Assembly (NCBI GenBank): GCA_027578815.1
Contig: JANBTH010000352.1
Location: 1 to 19,928 of the forward strand
Direction: 5' to 3'
Length of the DNA: 19,928 nucleotides
From: Coemansia sp. RSA 1804
Lineage: Eukaryota; Kickxellomycota; Kickxellomycetes; Kickxellales; Kickxellaceae
The notes beneath the pieces were generated by a model. That model had not been told where the DNA came from, did not search any database, and saw nothing but the letters and a program-made list of their open reading frames with translations. Position 1 is the stretch's first letter, and each line of letters starts with the position of its first letter. Below are positions 1 through 7,723 of the stretch, one piece after another. A program made the position numbers and the translations under genes.

Positions 1-1605
1 ACGCTAGAAAACCAAATTAGGAAGTACAATGGATCCAAAGAGGATTCTGCGTACATTCTTGGTTATAAACGCCTAGCCCTGGATATATTTGAGGACTTCT
101 CTATGCTGAGTAGACGCCATTTTAGCCGCCGTCACATCCTTTTTGCCGACGAATACGACGTTCCATTTATAACAGTGTACCAATCAGATTGGTCGGCAAG
201 CCAAAAACAAGACGCGCTTACCGTTCTGAAGAGTCTTTTTGGCTTCATGTTCAAGGACGACACGTTTCGCGAGAAAGGATTGATGGCAGGCGTCTTCCCA
301 ATCTCTCTTGGCGACCTCGGCTCAGGCGCAAACAACTTTTACGACATAACTATGGTTCCAACCAAACAGGACGAGTACGTTGATCCTACTTCGATAGATC
401 CTTCTGAGCTCGCAACAGATGGTAGTGATGAGTTTATTGATTCCTTTGGATTCAACCGCAGTGAGGTTGGGTCTCTGGCAGAGATTGTCCTTGCACCACA
501 CAAGTACCTTCACAACCAAATCGAGGATGTCATGTGGACGATCAAGCAGTGGTACGATGGATACCAATTTGACCGGTTTGGCGGAAAATACAATCCATGG
601 TCGGTGTGTCTTTACCTCAAACATCTAACTAAGAAAGTCATACCGACGAAAATCTATACTGATGAGGAAGCCTCAGCACTTTTTAAATCGTGTGCCCGGA
701 ACTACTGGGATGAAACGGGGTCTCCTGGACTGATTGAGAGACAAATGGAGCTGTATCCTGGCGAGTTTTGTACACTTGCCAACGAGCTTTTCCGGGAGAG
801 TGCACTCTATTCAAACCTTCAGCCACTCACTTCGATGCCTCATGATGCATTGGTTGAGCTGCCAATAGCAAAATTCAGACTATCGGACTTGGCCACTGGT
901 CATTTTAACCGTGACGCGCTTCTATCACTTGCGCTTTATGCTGGGTATCTTACTGTCCGCAGCTCAACCACAGTTGGAATTCCCAATGGCGAGCTTCGGT
1001 GCGTGTGGGAATCAATTTTGACCCGGATGCTTCTCCACAGTACATCGGACAGTCAATGTAGATTGGAGAAGGGTAAGCTCCTGAAAGAGTTGCACAGAGG
1101 GAAGATGGACTACTTGTGCCAGCTGATAAAAAGCTCGTGCAGCGTACTTGCAAACCACAAGAACCATAAAGAGTTTGAGTATGCCAATATTGCAGTTGTC
1201 ACGATTAACTGTGCAGCAAGGTATGGCGTGATTACGCACCCAGATCAACCCGACATTAGTTCTTTTGACTATACGATTAACCGCGAATCGGCTTCAGAAC
1301 AAGGCAATGTCGACTGGGTGACACTGCTGCACAGTACGGCAAACGTGAGAAATGCGTTTGGAATGGTCGTTGAATTCAAGCATATCCCTGACGACCAAGT
1401 CGAAAGCTCCCGCGCTGGGCGTGGAAAGGCTAAAAGGGGGTTCAAGCAGATCAGTGACAAGCACTACAATATGACGATGGACAGATGTGTGGAGTGTATC
1501 CACATCGGCATGTCTATTGGGAGGGGTGTGGTACATGCCGAGCCCCAGCTGTATAAGCGCGATAGCTCTGACTCGGAGTGGGTTGAAGTTGACGCTTTGC
1601 TTTAA
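1..1605 (+). CDS. AAA-ATPase-like / PD-(D/E)XK nuclease domain protein, 5'-partial
   Basis: The frame is open from base 1 with no stop, so the first in-window ATG (103) is probably internal and the N-terminus, with the Walker A loop, lies off the left edge. Numbering residues from base 1 (534 aa in window), a Walker B-like hydrophobic run ends in D50-E51. It is followed by family hallmarks: the FIDSFGF block, WYDGY at 184-188 and YNPWS at 197-201. Together these match the AAA-ATPase_like domain (Pfam AAA-ATPase_like, formerly within DUF1703). The C-terminus carries a PD-(D/E)XK core: D438, then E458-F-K460, then Q483 and Y489, the pattern of the PDDEXK_9 domain. All expected catalytic residues in the window are present and the frame is unbroken. 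No cellular role is established for the fungal members; nuclease activity is inferred from the motifs. Family assignment is firm, function is not. Confidence 0.85.
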   Translation, partial: TLENQIRKYNGSKEDSAYILGYKRLALDIFEDFSMLSRRHFSRRHILFADEYDVPFITVYQSDWSASQKQDALTVLKSLFGFMFKDDTFREKGLMAGVFPISLGDLGSGANNFYDITMVPTKQDEYVDPTSIDPSELATDGSDEFIDSFGFNRSEVGSLAEIVLAPHKYLHNQIEDVMWTIKQWYDGYQFDRFGGKYNPWSVCLYLKHLTKKVIPTKIYTDEEASALFKSCARNYWDETGSPGLIERQMELYPGEFCTLANELFRESALYSNLQPLTSMPHDALVELPIAKFRLSDLATGHFNRDALLSLALYAGYLTVRSSTTVGIPNGELRCVWESILTRMLLHSTSDSQCRLEKGKLLKELHRGKMDYLCQLIKSSCSVLANHKNHKEFEYANIAVVTINCAARYGVITHPDQPDISSFDYTINRESASEQGNVDWVTLLHSTANVRNAFGMVVEFKHIPDDQVESSRAGRGKAKRGFKQISDKHYNMTMDRCVECIHIGMSIGRGVVHAEPQLYKRDSSDSEWVEVDALL

Positions 1606-2151
1606 ATTACTCCATTCTACATTTTTATATATTTGTGCATAAACATTCTAGTATTATAAAAAATGTCTTTGACTACATATGTTAAAGATCTAGCTGAAAT
1701 CTTTTTGTGTGTTTGAAATACACATTTTTAATTAATAAACATATTGTTATTACTAAAACCAACTACTAAACTTTATCTGGGAAAAATTTTTCGGCAAGAA
1801 GCTTGTTTCAATGGGGTTTCAAGTGGAATACAAAAAGTATGTTATATACTATAAGGAAACCTATCAAACTACTATTCAGGACAAGCCGCGGCTTTTATAC
1901 AGTGGCACTCATTGTCCAGTAGAGCTTATAACATTCTTATTATCCTTTGTGAGGATGTTGTGTTAGACACCGATCTCAGATCATCACTCATTATACAGAG
2001 TCGCGTATCATTATCAGTGCTGATTGATATTAATCGCTGATCTCAGGTTCTCACTCATTGCTCTGAGCAACATATAGTAAGTTTTCTGTCATTTACAAGG
2101 AAGTATTTGCTTAGCTTTGCTATCAACTTTTCTTTTGAATATTAATTAAAA
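1606..2151. other. AT-rich intergenic region with degenerate repeats
   Basis: No coding frame is supported between the nuclease gene and the small ORF at 2152. The first 200 bases are very AT-rich and hold the likely 3' end of the upstream gene. A degenerate direct repeat sits at 1971-1992 and 2038-2059. The last 80 bases before 2152 are T/A-rich and probably serve as promoter and leader for the small ORF. Confidence 0.6.
1971..2059. repeat. degenerate 22-bp direct repeat (two copies)
   Basis: Copies at 1971-1992 and 2038-2059 share 18 of 22 bases around GATCTCAG and TCACTCATT, with starts 67 bp apart. The core CACTCATT also occurs at 1906-1913. The pair lies 90-180 bp upstream of the small ORF at 2152. 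It could be a regulatory element or a relic of a mobile element; nothing decides between these. Confidence 0.45.
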
Positions 2152-2421
2152 ATGACTGGTCAAAAGAAACAAAAATCTCAAACTAGATGGTTTGGCATGC
2201 GCACAAACAGAAGACAAAACGCAAAGCGTGCTATCTCTGTAAGCCTAACCAAAAGTCCAAATCAGACGATTGTAACCGTTGACACTCCAACAATTAATAA
2301 AGTTAAATCAAACATAAAGAAGAAAGCAAAGCCAAGAAAAGCATTTATGGTTGGCGGTTATAAGCATGTGTATTTTAAGGCTTCAAAGGTTAATGGATTA
2401 GACATAAATGAATCAATGTAG
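2152..2421 (+). CDS. small basic orphan protein, 89 aa
   Basis: An 89-residue frame starts at an ATG with A at -3 and ends at 2421. A possible polyadenylation motif (AATAAA) lies about 15 bases downstream. The protein is strongly basic, with Lys/Arg clusters near residues 4-8, 17-26 and 50-62, and contains no signal peptide, membrane segment or recognised domain. It uses A/T-ending codons, unlike the GC-rich genes further right. The Lys/Arg clusters would suit a nucleic-acid-binding or nuclear/nucleolar protein, but that is only inference. It could also be a chance ORF or the remnant of a longer gene; the AT-rich setting makes an 89-codon open frame less likely by chance but does not exclude it. 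Confidence 0.4.
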   Translation: MTGQKKQKSQTRWFGMRTNRRQNAKRAISVSLTKSPNQTIVTVDTPTINKVKSNIKKKAKPRKAFMVGGYKHVYFKASKVNGLDINESM

Positions 2422-3101
2422 ATACATGAACAAATAAATTAAAGTCTATATCATATTGCAGTTATTTTCAAGAACCCGGTAAAAGTAGGAATAAAACTTT
2501 TTTGACTTGTACAACTCAAGGATACATAGCAACAATATGAAATTATTTTAGTTATTGATAATTCTACTTAGCAATTATTTCAAATAGAATAGCTTTTATT
2601 TCTATGCTTGTTAGGCAGCACATGGTTATTAAACTTATCATTAAAGGCAATGGTACATTTTTACATGTCAATAAGGATTATTGAAAACTCTGGATTTTAT
2701 TAGACGTTAGGTATTTTGTTCACTTTAGGGTGTTTTTGAATAAAATATAAAAACTTTGACTTGTCAACCTTTTGGATTGAGAGCAGGCCAAATGTTGAAA
2801 TTGAAATTGCCTAAAACGTAGAAAGTCCCATTTGTGCAGTTTGCAAAATTTATTGACATTTACGTATTAAATATACTTTGGGGGTTAATTTGAAAGCGGA
2901 AACTAGAATAGGATTGTGTTATGAATATTATATTAATTTATCATTTACGCCTTGATATGGAAAACCACATAGCATAAAAATCTAAGTCATAGGAATACAA
3001 CAAAGTCTGCTGACTGTCCGCATAAAGAAATAATAATAAGAAAAAATAGATATATGAAAATTTTAATTGTTGGGGTTTGGATTGTGGCAAGAAAAAAGGA
3101 A

Positions 3102-3109
3102 TATATAAA
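3102..3109 (+). promoter_or_regulatory. TATA box upstream of a 27-codon ORF
   Basis: TATATAAA lies 77 bases before the ATG at 3186. The intervening sequence is pyrimidine-rich with one upstream ATG near 3134, consistent with a fungal core promoter and short leader. Confidence 0.4.
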
Positions 3110-3185
3110 GCTGGTTTATCCGCCTTTCTTCAATGAGTCTTCATTCATCACATTCGTCTATTTTACTATTACGAAATATTAAGAA

Positions 3186-3269
3186 ATGGCGGCCAACACA
3201 AGCTATGAATCCAGTATTGAATACGTCGACATCCGTACAGGCGAAATAAAGAAACTGAAGCAGTTCTGA
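3186..3269 (+). CDS. possible 27-aa ORF or truncated 5' gene end
   Basis: An ATG with A at -3 opens a 27-residue frame ending in TGA. The encoded peptide has mixed, non-repetitive composition and G/C-containing codons that stand out from the AT-rich surroundings, as if it were the start of a former longer gene. A TATA box sits at the right distance upstream. No family is recognised. It may be a genuine micro-ORF, the first exon of a gene whose remainder I cannot see, or a relic. Confidence 0.2.
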   Translation: MAANTSYESSIEYVDIRTGEIKKLKQF

Positions 3270-3653
3270 ATAAAGAAAACCAGACAAAGAGTACGACTAA
3301 AGCTAATATTGTAATCATGTAAATAAAAGTAAAGGATATATAGATATGAAAAGGAATAAATCTTATTATTAATTAAAAACTATATATTTCAGATGCAAAT
3401 AGTAAACAATGGATAAAAGAATTGTAAGCTGGCACAACTTTTAAGGCCTGGACATGTAGCAGTAGCAAAAAGTTGCAACTGTTTAACGAAATCTGCCTCT
3501 TGCATTTTGATTATCTTTTTGAATTTTTGCTTAGAAAGTTCGTTTTTCAGTAAAGTAATTAAATTGGGTTGGGTGCCACAATAGTTCATTAAACGGACTT
3601 TAAAAAATATATAACGTAGATAGAAGAGTAAAGTGAAAAAGCCTAGTGGCAAG

Positions 3654-4358
3654 TTAAGAGGTAGACGCAAAGTTCTGTACTGTAAAATAAGTAGCAGCGA
3701 CGGGACTCATCTTGTGGGATTTGGCCCACTGGACAGAATCAAAGCGAACGCGCGAGCGAGGAACGTCGTCTGGATTAAAGTCAACACGCTTGGCTTGGCG
3801 GAAAACAATAACGGCATATCGATGAGCGCCAGAATTGGGCGACAGATGTGGGGCCTGGTAGGTAGTCAGGACATCCGAAGTGCTGTTGGGTTGGGCATCC
3901 AGATTGGCTGCCAAAAAGTGTCTGTAGGATCTGTATCCGTGGCGAGCAGGCGCAGGCGCATCGGGATCAACAATGGTGGCGGCAAAAACATCGCCGTTGG
4001 GAGCGTCAAACTCAATAGTTGGCTCGCTTACCGTGTTGTTGAGCGGAAGAAGCTGGCCCATCGACACTGGGAGGCCGGCGTAGCGCAGGGAGAGCGAGAA
4101 TTCGGGCATAAACGACGGCGGAAGGATATCTGGAAGTATGTGGGCTTCCTGGAGTCTATCGCGAATCTCGGTAAGCGCCTTGGGAGAGTCGCTGGAGGGC
4201 CTCTCGGTCATCATGTAAGGGGCCATGGGGTTAGAGGGATCTGGACCAATGTGCAGCGATGTGATGTTGAGCTTTGGAGACCGCATTGACGACGCATCGC
4301 TAGCACAAGCGAGAGGAACCGCTGCAAGGCACAGCGCAAAGAGCGGCAGCGAGAGCAT
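3654..4358 (-). CDS. secreted PEBP-family protein (phosphatidylethanolamine-binding / carboxypeptidase Y inhibitor-like)
   Basis: A 234-residue protein starting at the ATG at 4356-4358. The frame extends 19 codons further upstream, but the inner Met gives a clean signal peptide (hydrophobic residues 2-15, cleavage near ACA at 17-20), so it is preferred. The PEBP fold is shown by VDPDAP around residues 130-135, the HFL strand that follows, GAHRY at 177-181 and a C-terminal segment with VRFD and a PVAATYF run. These are the two classical PEBP ligand-pocket signatures. Family members bind anionic phospholipid head groups; yeast Tfs1 inhibits carboxypeptidase Y and modulates Ras signalling. Tfs1 is cytosolic, whereas this copy should enter the secretory pathway and has N-glycosylation sequons near residues 31, 107 and 158. 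About 65 residues precede the core and are not recognised. Confidence 0.88.
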   Translation of the reverse strand: MLSLPLFALCLAAVPLACASDASSMRSPKLNITSLHIGPDPSNPMAPYMMTERPSSDSPKALTEIRDRLQEAHILPDILPPSFMPEFSLSLRYAGLPVSMGQLLPLNNTVSEPTIEFDAPNGDVFAATIVDPDAPAPARHGYRSYRHFLAANLDAQPNSTSDVLTTYQAPHLSPNSGAHRYAVIVFRQAKRVDFNPDDVPRSRVRFDSVQWAKSHKMSPVAATYFTVQNFASTS

Positions 4359-4920
4359 TTTAGATATTGTTATTTCTTTGGATTGTCGATAAACAAACCT
4401 AATAGTGGGTAGCAATATGTTTGGAATATAATATTATTAATGATAATAATGAGGAGCGGATGGCAGTTCTCTAGTTGATGAATTTGGCAGGGGCCAACTT
4501 TAAGCAAACTCTCCGGACTGTATATTTATTCAATAACCCCTTTGTTGTCTGCAAATATTGCAGTAACCGGTAGAAATGAGGAGAAAAGCAGTAGGCAGTA
4601 AAATAGCACTAAAGTGTAGAAGAGGGCTGTTGCTACGGTTCGCTGGGTAGTTTCTTAATGTCTTAGACACAATGGAGAAACTAAAGCATCAAGAATAACC
4701 CATTAAAGAGCTTGCAATGAAGAGGGAACTAGAGGCCGTACACAGCAATCTTGGAATATTATCAAGACTTGCAATTGTAGTTTTGTGTTGCAAACCTCAA
4801 ACACACAAGCACCTTTTTACAAGAAAAATTCAGTATTGGCTAATAGCAGGGATGCGGAGTAAGGTTTCTACTGTTATTGATGATGTTGATGTAGTTGTGG
4901 TGTAAACAGAGTGGGTGTAT
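4359..4920. other. intergenic: PEBP promoter and 3' region of the neighbouring gene
   Basis: No supported gene. On the minus strand a TATA-like element (TAAATATA, 4521-4528) lies about 165 bases before the PEBP start and could drive it. The right end, with short GAT/GTT repeats near 4876-4900, is the probable 3' untranslated region of the gene ending at 4921. Confidence 0.5.
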
Positions 4921-5949
4921 TCAGCGCGATGGGCCGCTCAGCGCAATCAGGAAGCTGGAGGAGGCCAAGTAATGGCGCACAGCCGAGGAGGAGGCGGTGG
5001 AGTCATCGGCATCGTAGAGCACAGCGCGCGGATTCGTCACAGCAAAGGACTGGCCAAGCCGGTCGCGCAGCGCCATGCGCTTGAAGATGCCGGCGCGCAG
5101 AGCGGCAGAGTCATTGCTTGTCTGGTTGGAAGTGCAGCGGATGCCTGAGAACACGTGCGGGAAGAGCGGCGGATCGGGGAAGGGCGGAATCGCGGCGTGG
5201 CGCGACGGAGAGTCGGCAGCAGCTCTGCGCAGCTGTCGTGGCAGCCTGGACAGTCTGGATAATCCGGACGGAGTTTGTTTGGCGCCCGGACTTTCCTCCT
5301 CCTCATTGTCGGAGCCCTCGTCTTCAGAGTCTGAGTCAGAGTCGGATGCCTTTGACGTTGAGTTGGATTTAGCCTGTGCCTTGGCGGAGGCGTGAATGGC
5401 GGCGCCAATAGCGCTTGTCAGCGCATCATCAGCAAGCGGGTCGCGCGGATGCTGCAAAACAAGCGCGCCAACGTAGTCCCACTGGCTGCCGGTACTGTAC
5501 AGGCCCTCGTAGGTGGTTCTGTTCTGGCGCAGATCATGGTGCGCCTCGACCTTGAAGTAGTAAGGCACGGAGCTGTCGAGCTCAACAGCCAGCTCCAGCA
5601 CCGTCTGCTGGAACCCAGCCATTCTGGTGTCGCGGTGCGTGGCCGATGCGCTGGAGCCGGCGCGCCCAACCTCTGCGCGATGCGCGGCCGATGGCGGCGT
5701 CAGCTGCAATACCACAGCGCCCGAGCGGTCGGCGCGATGCTCCAAGCCAAGCGAACCGTACTCCCAGCCAACGCCTATCCACTCTGTCGACGGCGGCGCA
5801 GTGTCGTTGGCAAACCGCACAAGACTCAGCGCTGTGGTTATTGCTGCCGGCTCGGTGTTCCACAGAAGATCAACCTCCAGCGCACAGGCTGTCTCAAGCA
5901 GCGCTAGCAGATACAGCAGAGACGTTGCCAGAGATAGAGACTGTGCCAT
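4921..5949 (-). CDS. secreted or lumenal orphan protein with an acidic Ser/Asp/Glu tract
   Basis: A 342-residue protein. Residues 1-23 form a clear signal peptide (hydrophobic LLYLLALL, then ETACA). Residues 24-170 look like a compact domain rich in beta-strand-type segments, with WIGVGWEYGSLG near 57-68 and YYFKVEAHHD near 130-139. Residues 195-220 are a low-complexity run of Ser, Asp and Glu, followed by an Arg/Leu-rich stretch (230-243) that could include basic processing sites. The remainder is of ordinary composition and ends in a short hydrophobic patch too weak for a membrane anchor. N-glycosylation sequons occur at N49, N143, N196 and N275. I recognise no family. It reads in the same direction as the PEBP gene, 562 bp away, so each probably has its own promoter. 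Confidence 0.75.
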   Translation of the reverse strand: MAQSLSLATSLLYLLALLETACALEVDLLWNTEPAAITTALSLVRFANDTAPPSTEWIGVGWEYGSLGLEHRADRSGAVVLQLTPPSAAHRAEVGRAGSSASATHRDTRMAGFQQTVLELAVELDSSVPYYFKVEAHHDLRQNRTTYEGLYSTGSQWDYVGALVLQHPRDPLADDALTSAIGAAIHASAKAQAKSNSTSKASDSDSDSEDEGSDNEEEESPGAKQTPSGLSRLSRLPRQLRRAAADSPSRHAAIPPFPDPPLFPHVFSGIRCTSNQTSNDSAALRAGIFKRMALRDRLGQSFAVTNPRAVLYDADDSTASSSAVRHYLASSSFLIALSGPSR

Positions 5950-6406
5950 TGTATCCGCTTGATCGAACTGAGATAATTACCTGGCTAGATGTTGTTTAGA
6001 ATATGATGTGTACAGACAGAGAAATAGAAGCAACGGAACTTGGGGTGCAATGTTGCTGGATAGATTAATAATGAAAATGACAATGAAAATGAAAATGTAT
6101 TTACGGTCTCCAGCAGAAAAGCAAACTGCAGAACATGTTGTTCCAAAATGAGGAGAAAATAAAGTGTCCTTTGCTGAAGAAGAAAGGAACAACAGCAACC
6201 AAACCGTAAACTTTATGTCTCAAGAGTCCGTTTCAAAAGAAAAAACAAGAGAGCAACAATGTGGAGGAAGGGTATCTGCTTGTTACTTTCTTTTTTGTTT
6301 CCCGATCGTACTAACATTTCCGGCTGTTCTATACTCATCTGGACACAGTAGAAAAACTGTAGGATTCTGCTGCGTGTTTCAATCCAGGAGATCTAATCCA
6401 GCAGAT
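5950..6406. other. intergenic: promoter of the secreted orphan, 3' end of the Myb/SANT-like gene
   Basis: No supported gene in 457 bp between two minus-strand genes. A hexamer microsatellite lies at 6071-6097 and a 14-bp tandem duplication (6390-6417) overlaps the right edge. I see no strong TATA box for the gene starting at 5949. Confidence 0.45.
6071..6097. repeat. ATGAAA hexamer microsatellite
   Basis: Four and a half tandem copies of ATGAAA, with the second copy reading ATGACA. It lies 120-150 bp upstream of the secreted orphan's start codon on the minus strand. Confidence 0.8.
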
Positions 6407-6417
6407 CTAATCCAGCA
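6390..6417. repeat. perfect 14-bp tandem duplication over a stop codon
   Basis: GATCTAATCCAGCA occurs twice head to tail (6390-6403 and 6404-6417), preceded by a partial AATCCAG at 6381-6387. The stop codon of the Myb/SANT-like gene (6407-6409) lies inside the second copy and is duplicated in the first. Confidence 0.85.
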
Positions 6418-7723
6418 GAATCGACGGGTTTTGGCGCAACAGCGTGTAGTACTTTGTGCAGCACTGGCAGCGGGTGCGCGTCCCGACATGCGCAGCCGCA
6501 ACCTTCCAGCTGATGCCAATTCCCTTACCAGCAGCAGCAGCCTGAACACTCTGTTGTTGTTGTTGTTGCTGCTGCTGCTTCTTTTGGTCTCGCACCGACT
6601 CTAGTAGCAACTCGGTCTCGGTTTTCGTCCACAGTCTGAATCTCCGCTCAATGACAAACAGCTGATCAGTGTAGTTTTTGCGGCACACATACACCGACAG
6701 GCCAAAAGCCTTGCTAACCCCTCTAAAGTCATCCTCATCGACTCTACCCTTTTCGTCGTTAATCCGACTCAGTCTTGCCTGCGCCTCGCGACACCTGTTG
6801 GTGTAAAATTTAAACCTCTCCCGTCTTCTCTGGAGCTGTACCACACTGTTGACAGAAACTGGATCCTTGTCGGGAAACCGACTCATTACCTGCCTAACAA
6901 AGGCCTTTACGGAGCACCTCCCTTTTTGCTCAAACTGTTCGCGAATCAGCGAATTCACCGTCTCGATCTCTTCCGCCGTCCACACCTCGTCGGAGGCGGC
7001 GGCTCTGACCTGGCTGGCTGGCATTCGGGCCTTGAGGTGCAGCTGTCGCTGGCACATAATGGCCAGCACTTTGCGGCACTCCAAGCTGCTGTGGCTAGAG
7101 CCAATTTGGGTTGAAAGATCACCATAATCATCACCCTGTTTCAGAGATTGGAACCCGGTGTTCCAGGCAATCGCCAGCTTATAAATATCGCGGGTTGTCC
7201 AGTGCATCCCGATCTTCTTCAAATATTTTACCATCCCGCATCGAGTAGAAGCCCTCAGATTAAGCGCCCGGTCAGAAAACTCCTTTAACGAGCCGAACCC
7301 TCTTTTGCTCTCCAAGTACTGGGTCCGTTTGGCGAGAATCTGCTGTCTGTAGGCCACCGAGCATAACTTTGGAGACAATCCAAATGCCTTACCCACTTCC
7401 ACCCAGTCGGTCTTGATCTCTGGAATCATGTATTTCTCCTGCACATGGGCGACTAGCCGGTCGTAATCCTCCTGCGTCATTGAGTCGGGCGACCGAATGG
7501 ATATCGAGTTGATGCGTCGGAGAACTCGGTTCCAATCACCCTCCATCTTGTCCACGCAGCTGGTGTTTATCAGCGATACTAGCTGATCCTTTTTTTCCTG
7601 TGTCCAGGGCGTTCTCTGCCGCACCCACTCTGAGGATGCCGCCGTGGTTGCATGTCTTTTGCTTCTAACGACGGGATTTGGAGCAAGTTGTGATCTTAGT
7701 CGTCGAAGAATAAAAAGCGGCAT
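6407..7723 (-). CDS. Myb/SANT-like multi-repeat protein with possible mitochondrial presequence
   Basis: A 438-residue protein. The first 30 residues are Arg-rich, without acidic residues and amphipathic, resembling a mitochondrial presequence. The body holds about four Myb/SANT-like units that begin with conserved tryptophans: PWT at 39-41, HWT at 174-176, VWT at 247-249 and LWT at 364-366. Each is followed by acidic and Leu-rich helices. Two inner segments (near 107-129 and 330-355) share the pattern KAFGLS then Y, supporting an internal duplication. A nine-glutamine tract at 383-391 followed by five alanines splits the last unit. Such units usually bind DNA or histone tails; the target here is unknown. 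On the minus strand a TATA box lies only 20 bases before the ATG, so initiation could in principle fall inside the coding region. Confidence 0.82.
   Translation of the reverse strand: MPLFILRRLRSQLAPNPVVRSKRHATTAASSEWVRQRTPWTQEKKDQLVSLINTSCVDKMEGDWNRVLRRINSISIRSPDSMTQEDYDRLVAHVQEKYMIPEIKTDWVEVGKAFGLSPKLCSVAYRQQILAKRTQYLESKRGFGSLKEFSDRALNLRASTRCGMVKYLKKIGMHWTTRDIYKLAIAWNTGFQSLKQGDDYGDLSTQIGSSHSSLECRKVLAIMCQRQLHLKARMPASQVRAAASDEVWTAEEIETVNSLIREQFEQKGRCSVKAFVRQVMSRFPDKDPVSVNSVVQLQRRRERFKFYTNRCREAQARLSRINDEKGRVDEDDFRGVSKAFGLSVYVCRKNYTDQLFVIERRFRLWTKTETELLLESVRDQKKQQQQQQQQQSVQAAAAGKGIGISWKVAAAHVGTRTRCQCCTKYYTLLRQNPSILLD
6552..6579. repeat. GTT/GCT microsatellite encoding polyglutamine (minus strand)
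   Basis: A run of TTG and CTG triplets that reads as nine glutamines on the minus strand inside the Myb/SANT-like gene. It mixes CAA and CAG codons, which limits slippage. Confidence 0.85.

Larger units (their letters stand above)
2422..3653. other. AT-rich gene-poor region
   Basis: About 1.2 kb without a convincing gene. It contains two similar stretches, near 2491-2515 and 2742-2768, each with an A-rich run followed by TTTGACTTGT and CAAC. It also holds a TATA box at 3102-3109 leading to a 27-codon ORF (3186-3269). Its composition and lack of long frames suggest decayed sequence. I see no tRNA, terminal inverted repeat or transposase fragment. Confidence 0.5.

Noticed and set aside
3389..3670. 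93-codon minus-strand frame beside the PEBP gene
   Set aside because: AT-rich chance frame overlapping the PEBP 3' end; no recognisable family, and the TATA-like stretch is too close to its inner Met.
3633..4289. 218-codon frame opposite the PEBP gene
   Set aside because: Starts at GTG, shadows a well-supported gene and has no domain.
4359..4415. 19-codon N-terminal extension of the PEBP protein
   Set aside because: It has an ATG but would bury an excellent signal peptide; the inner start is preferred, though not proven.
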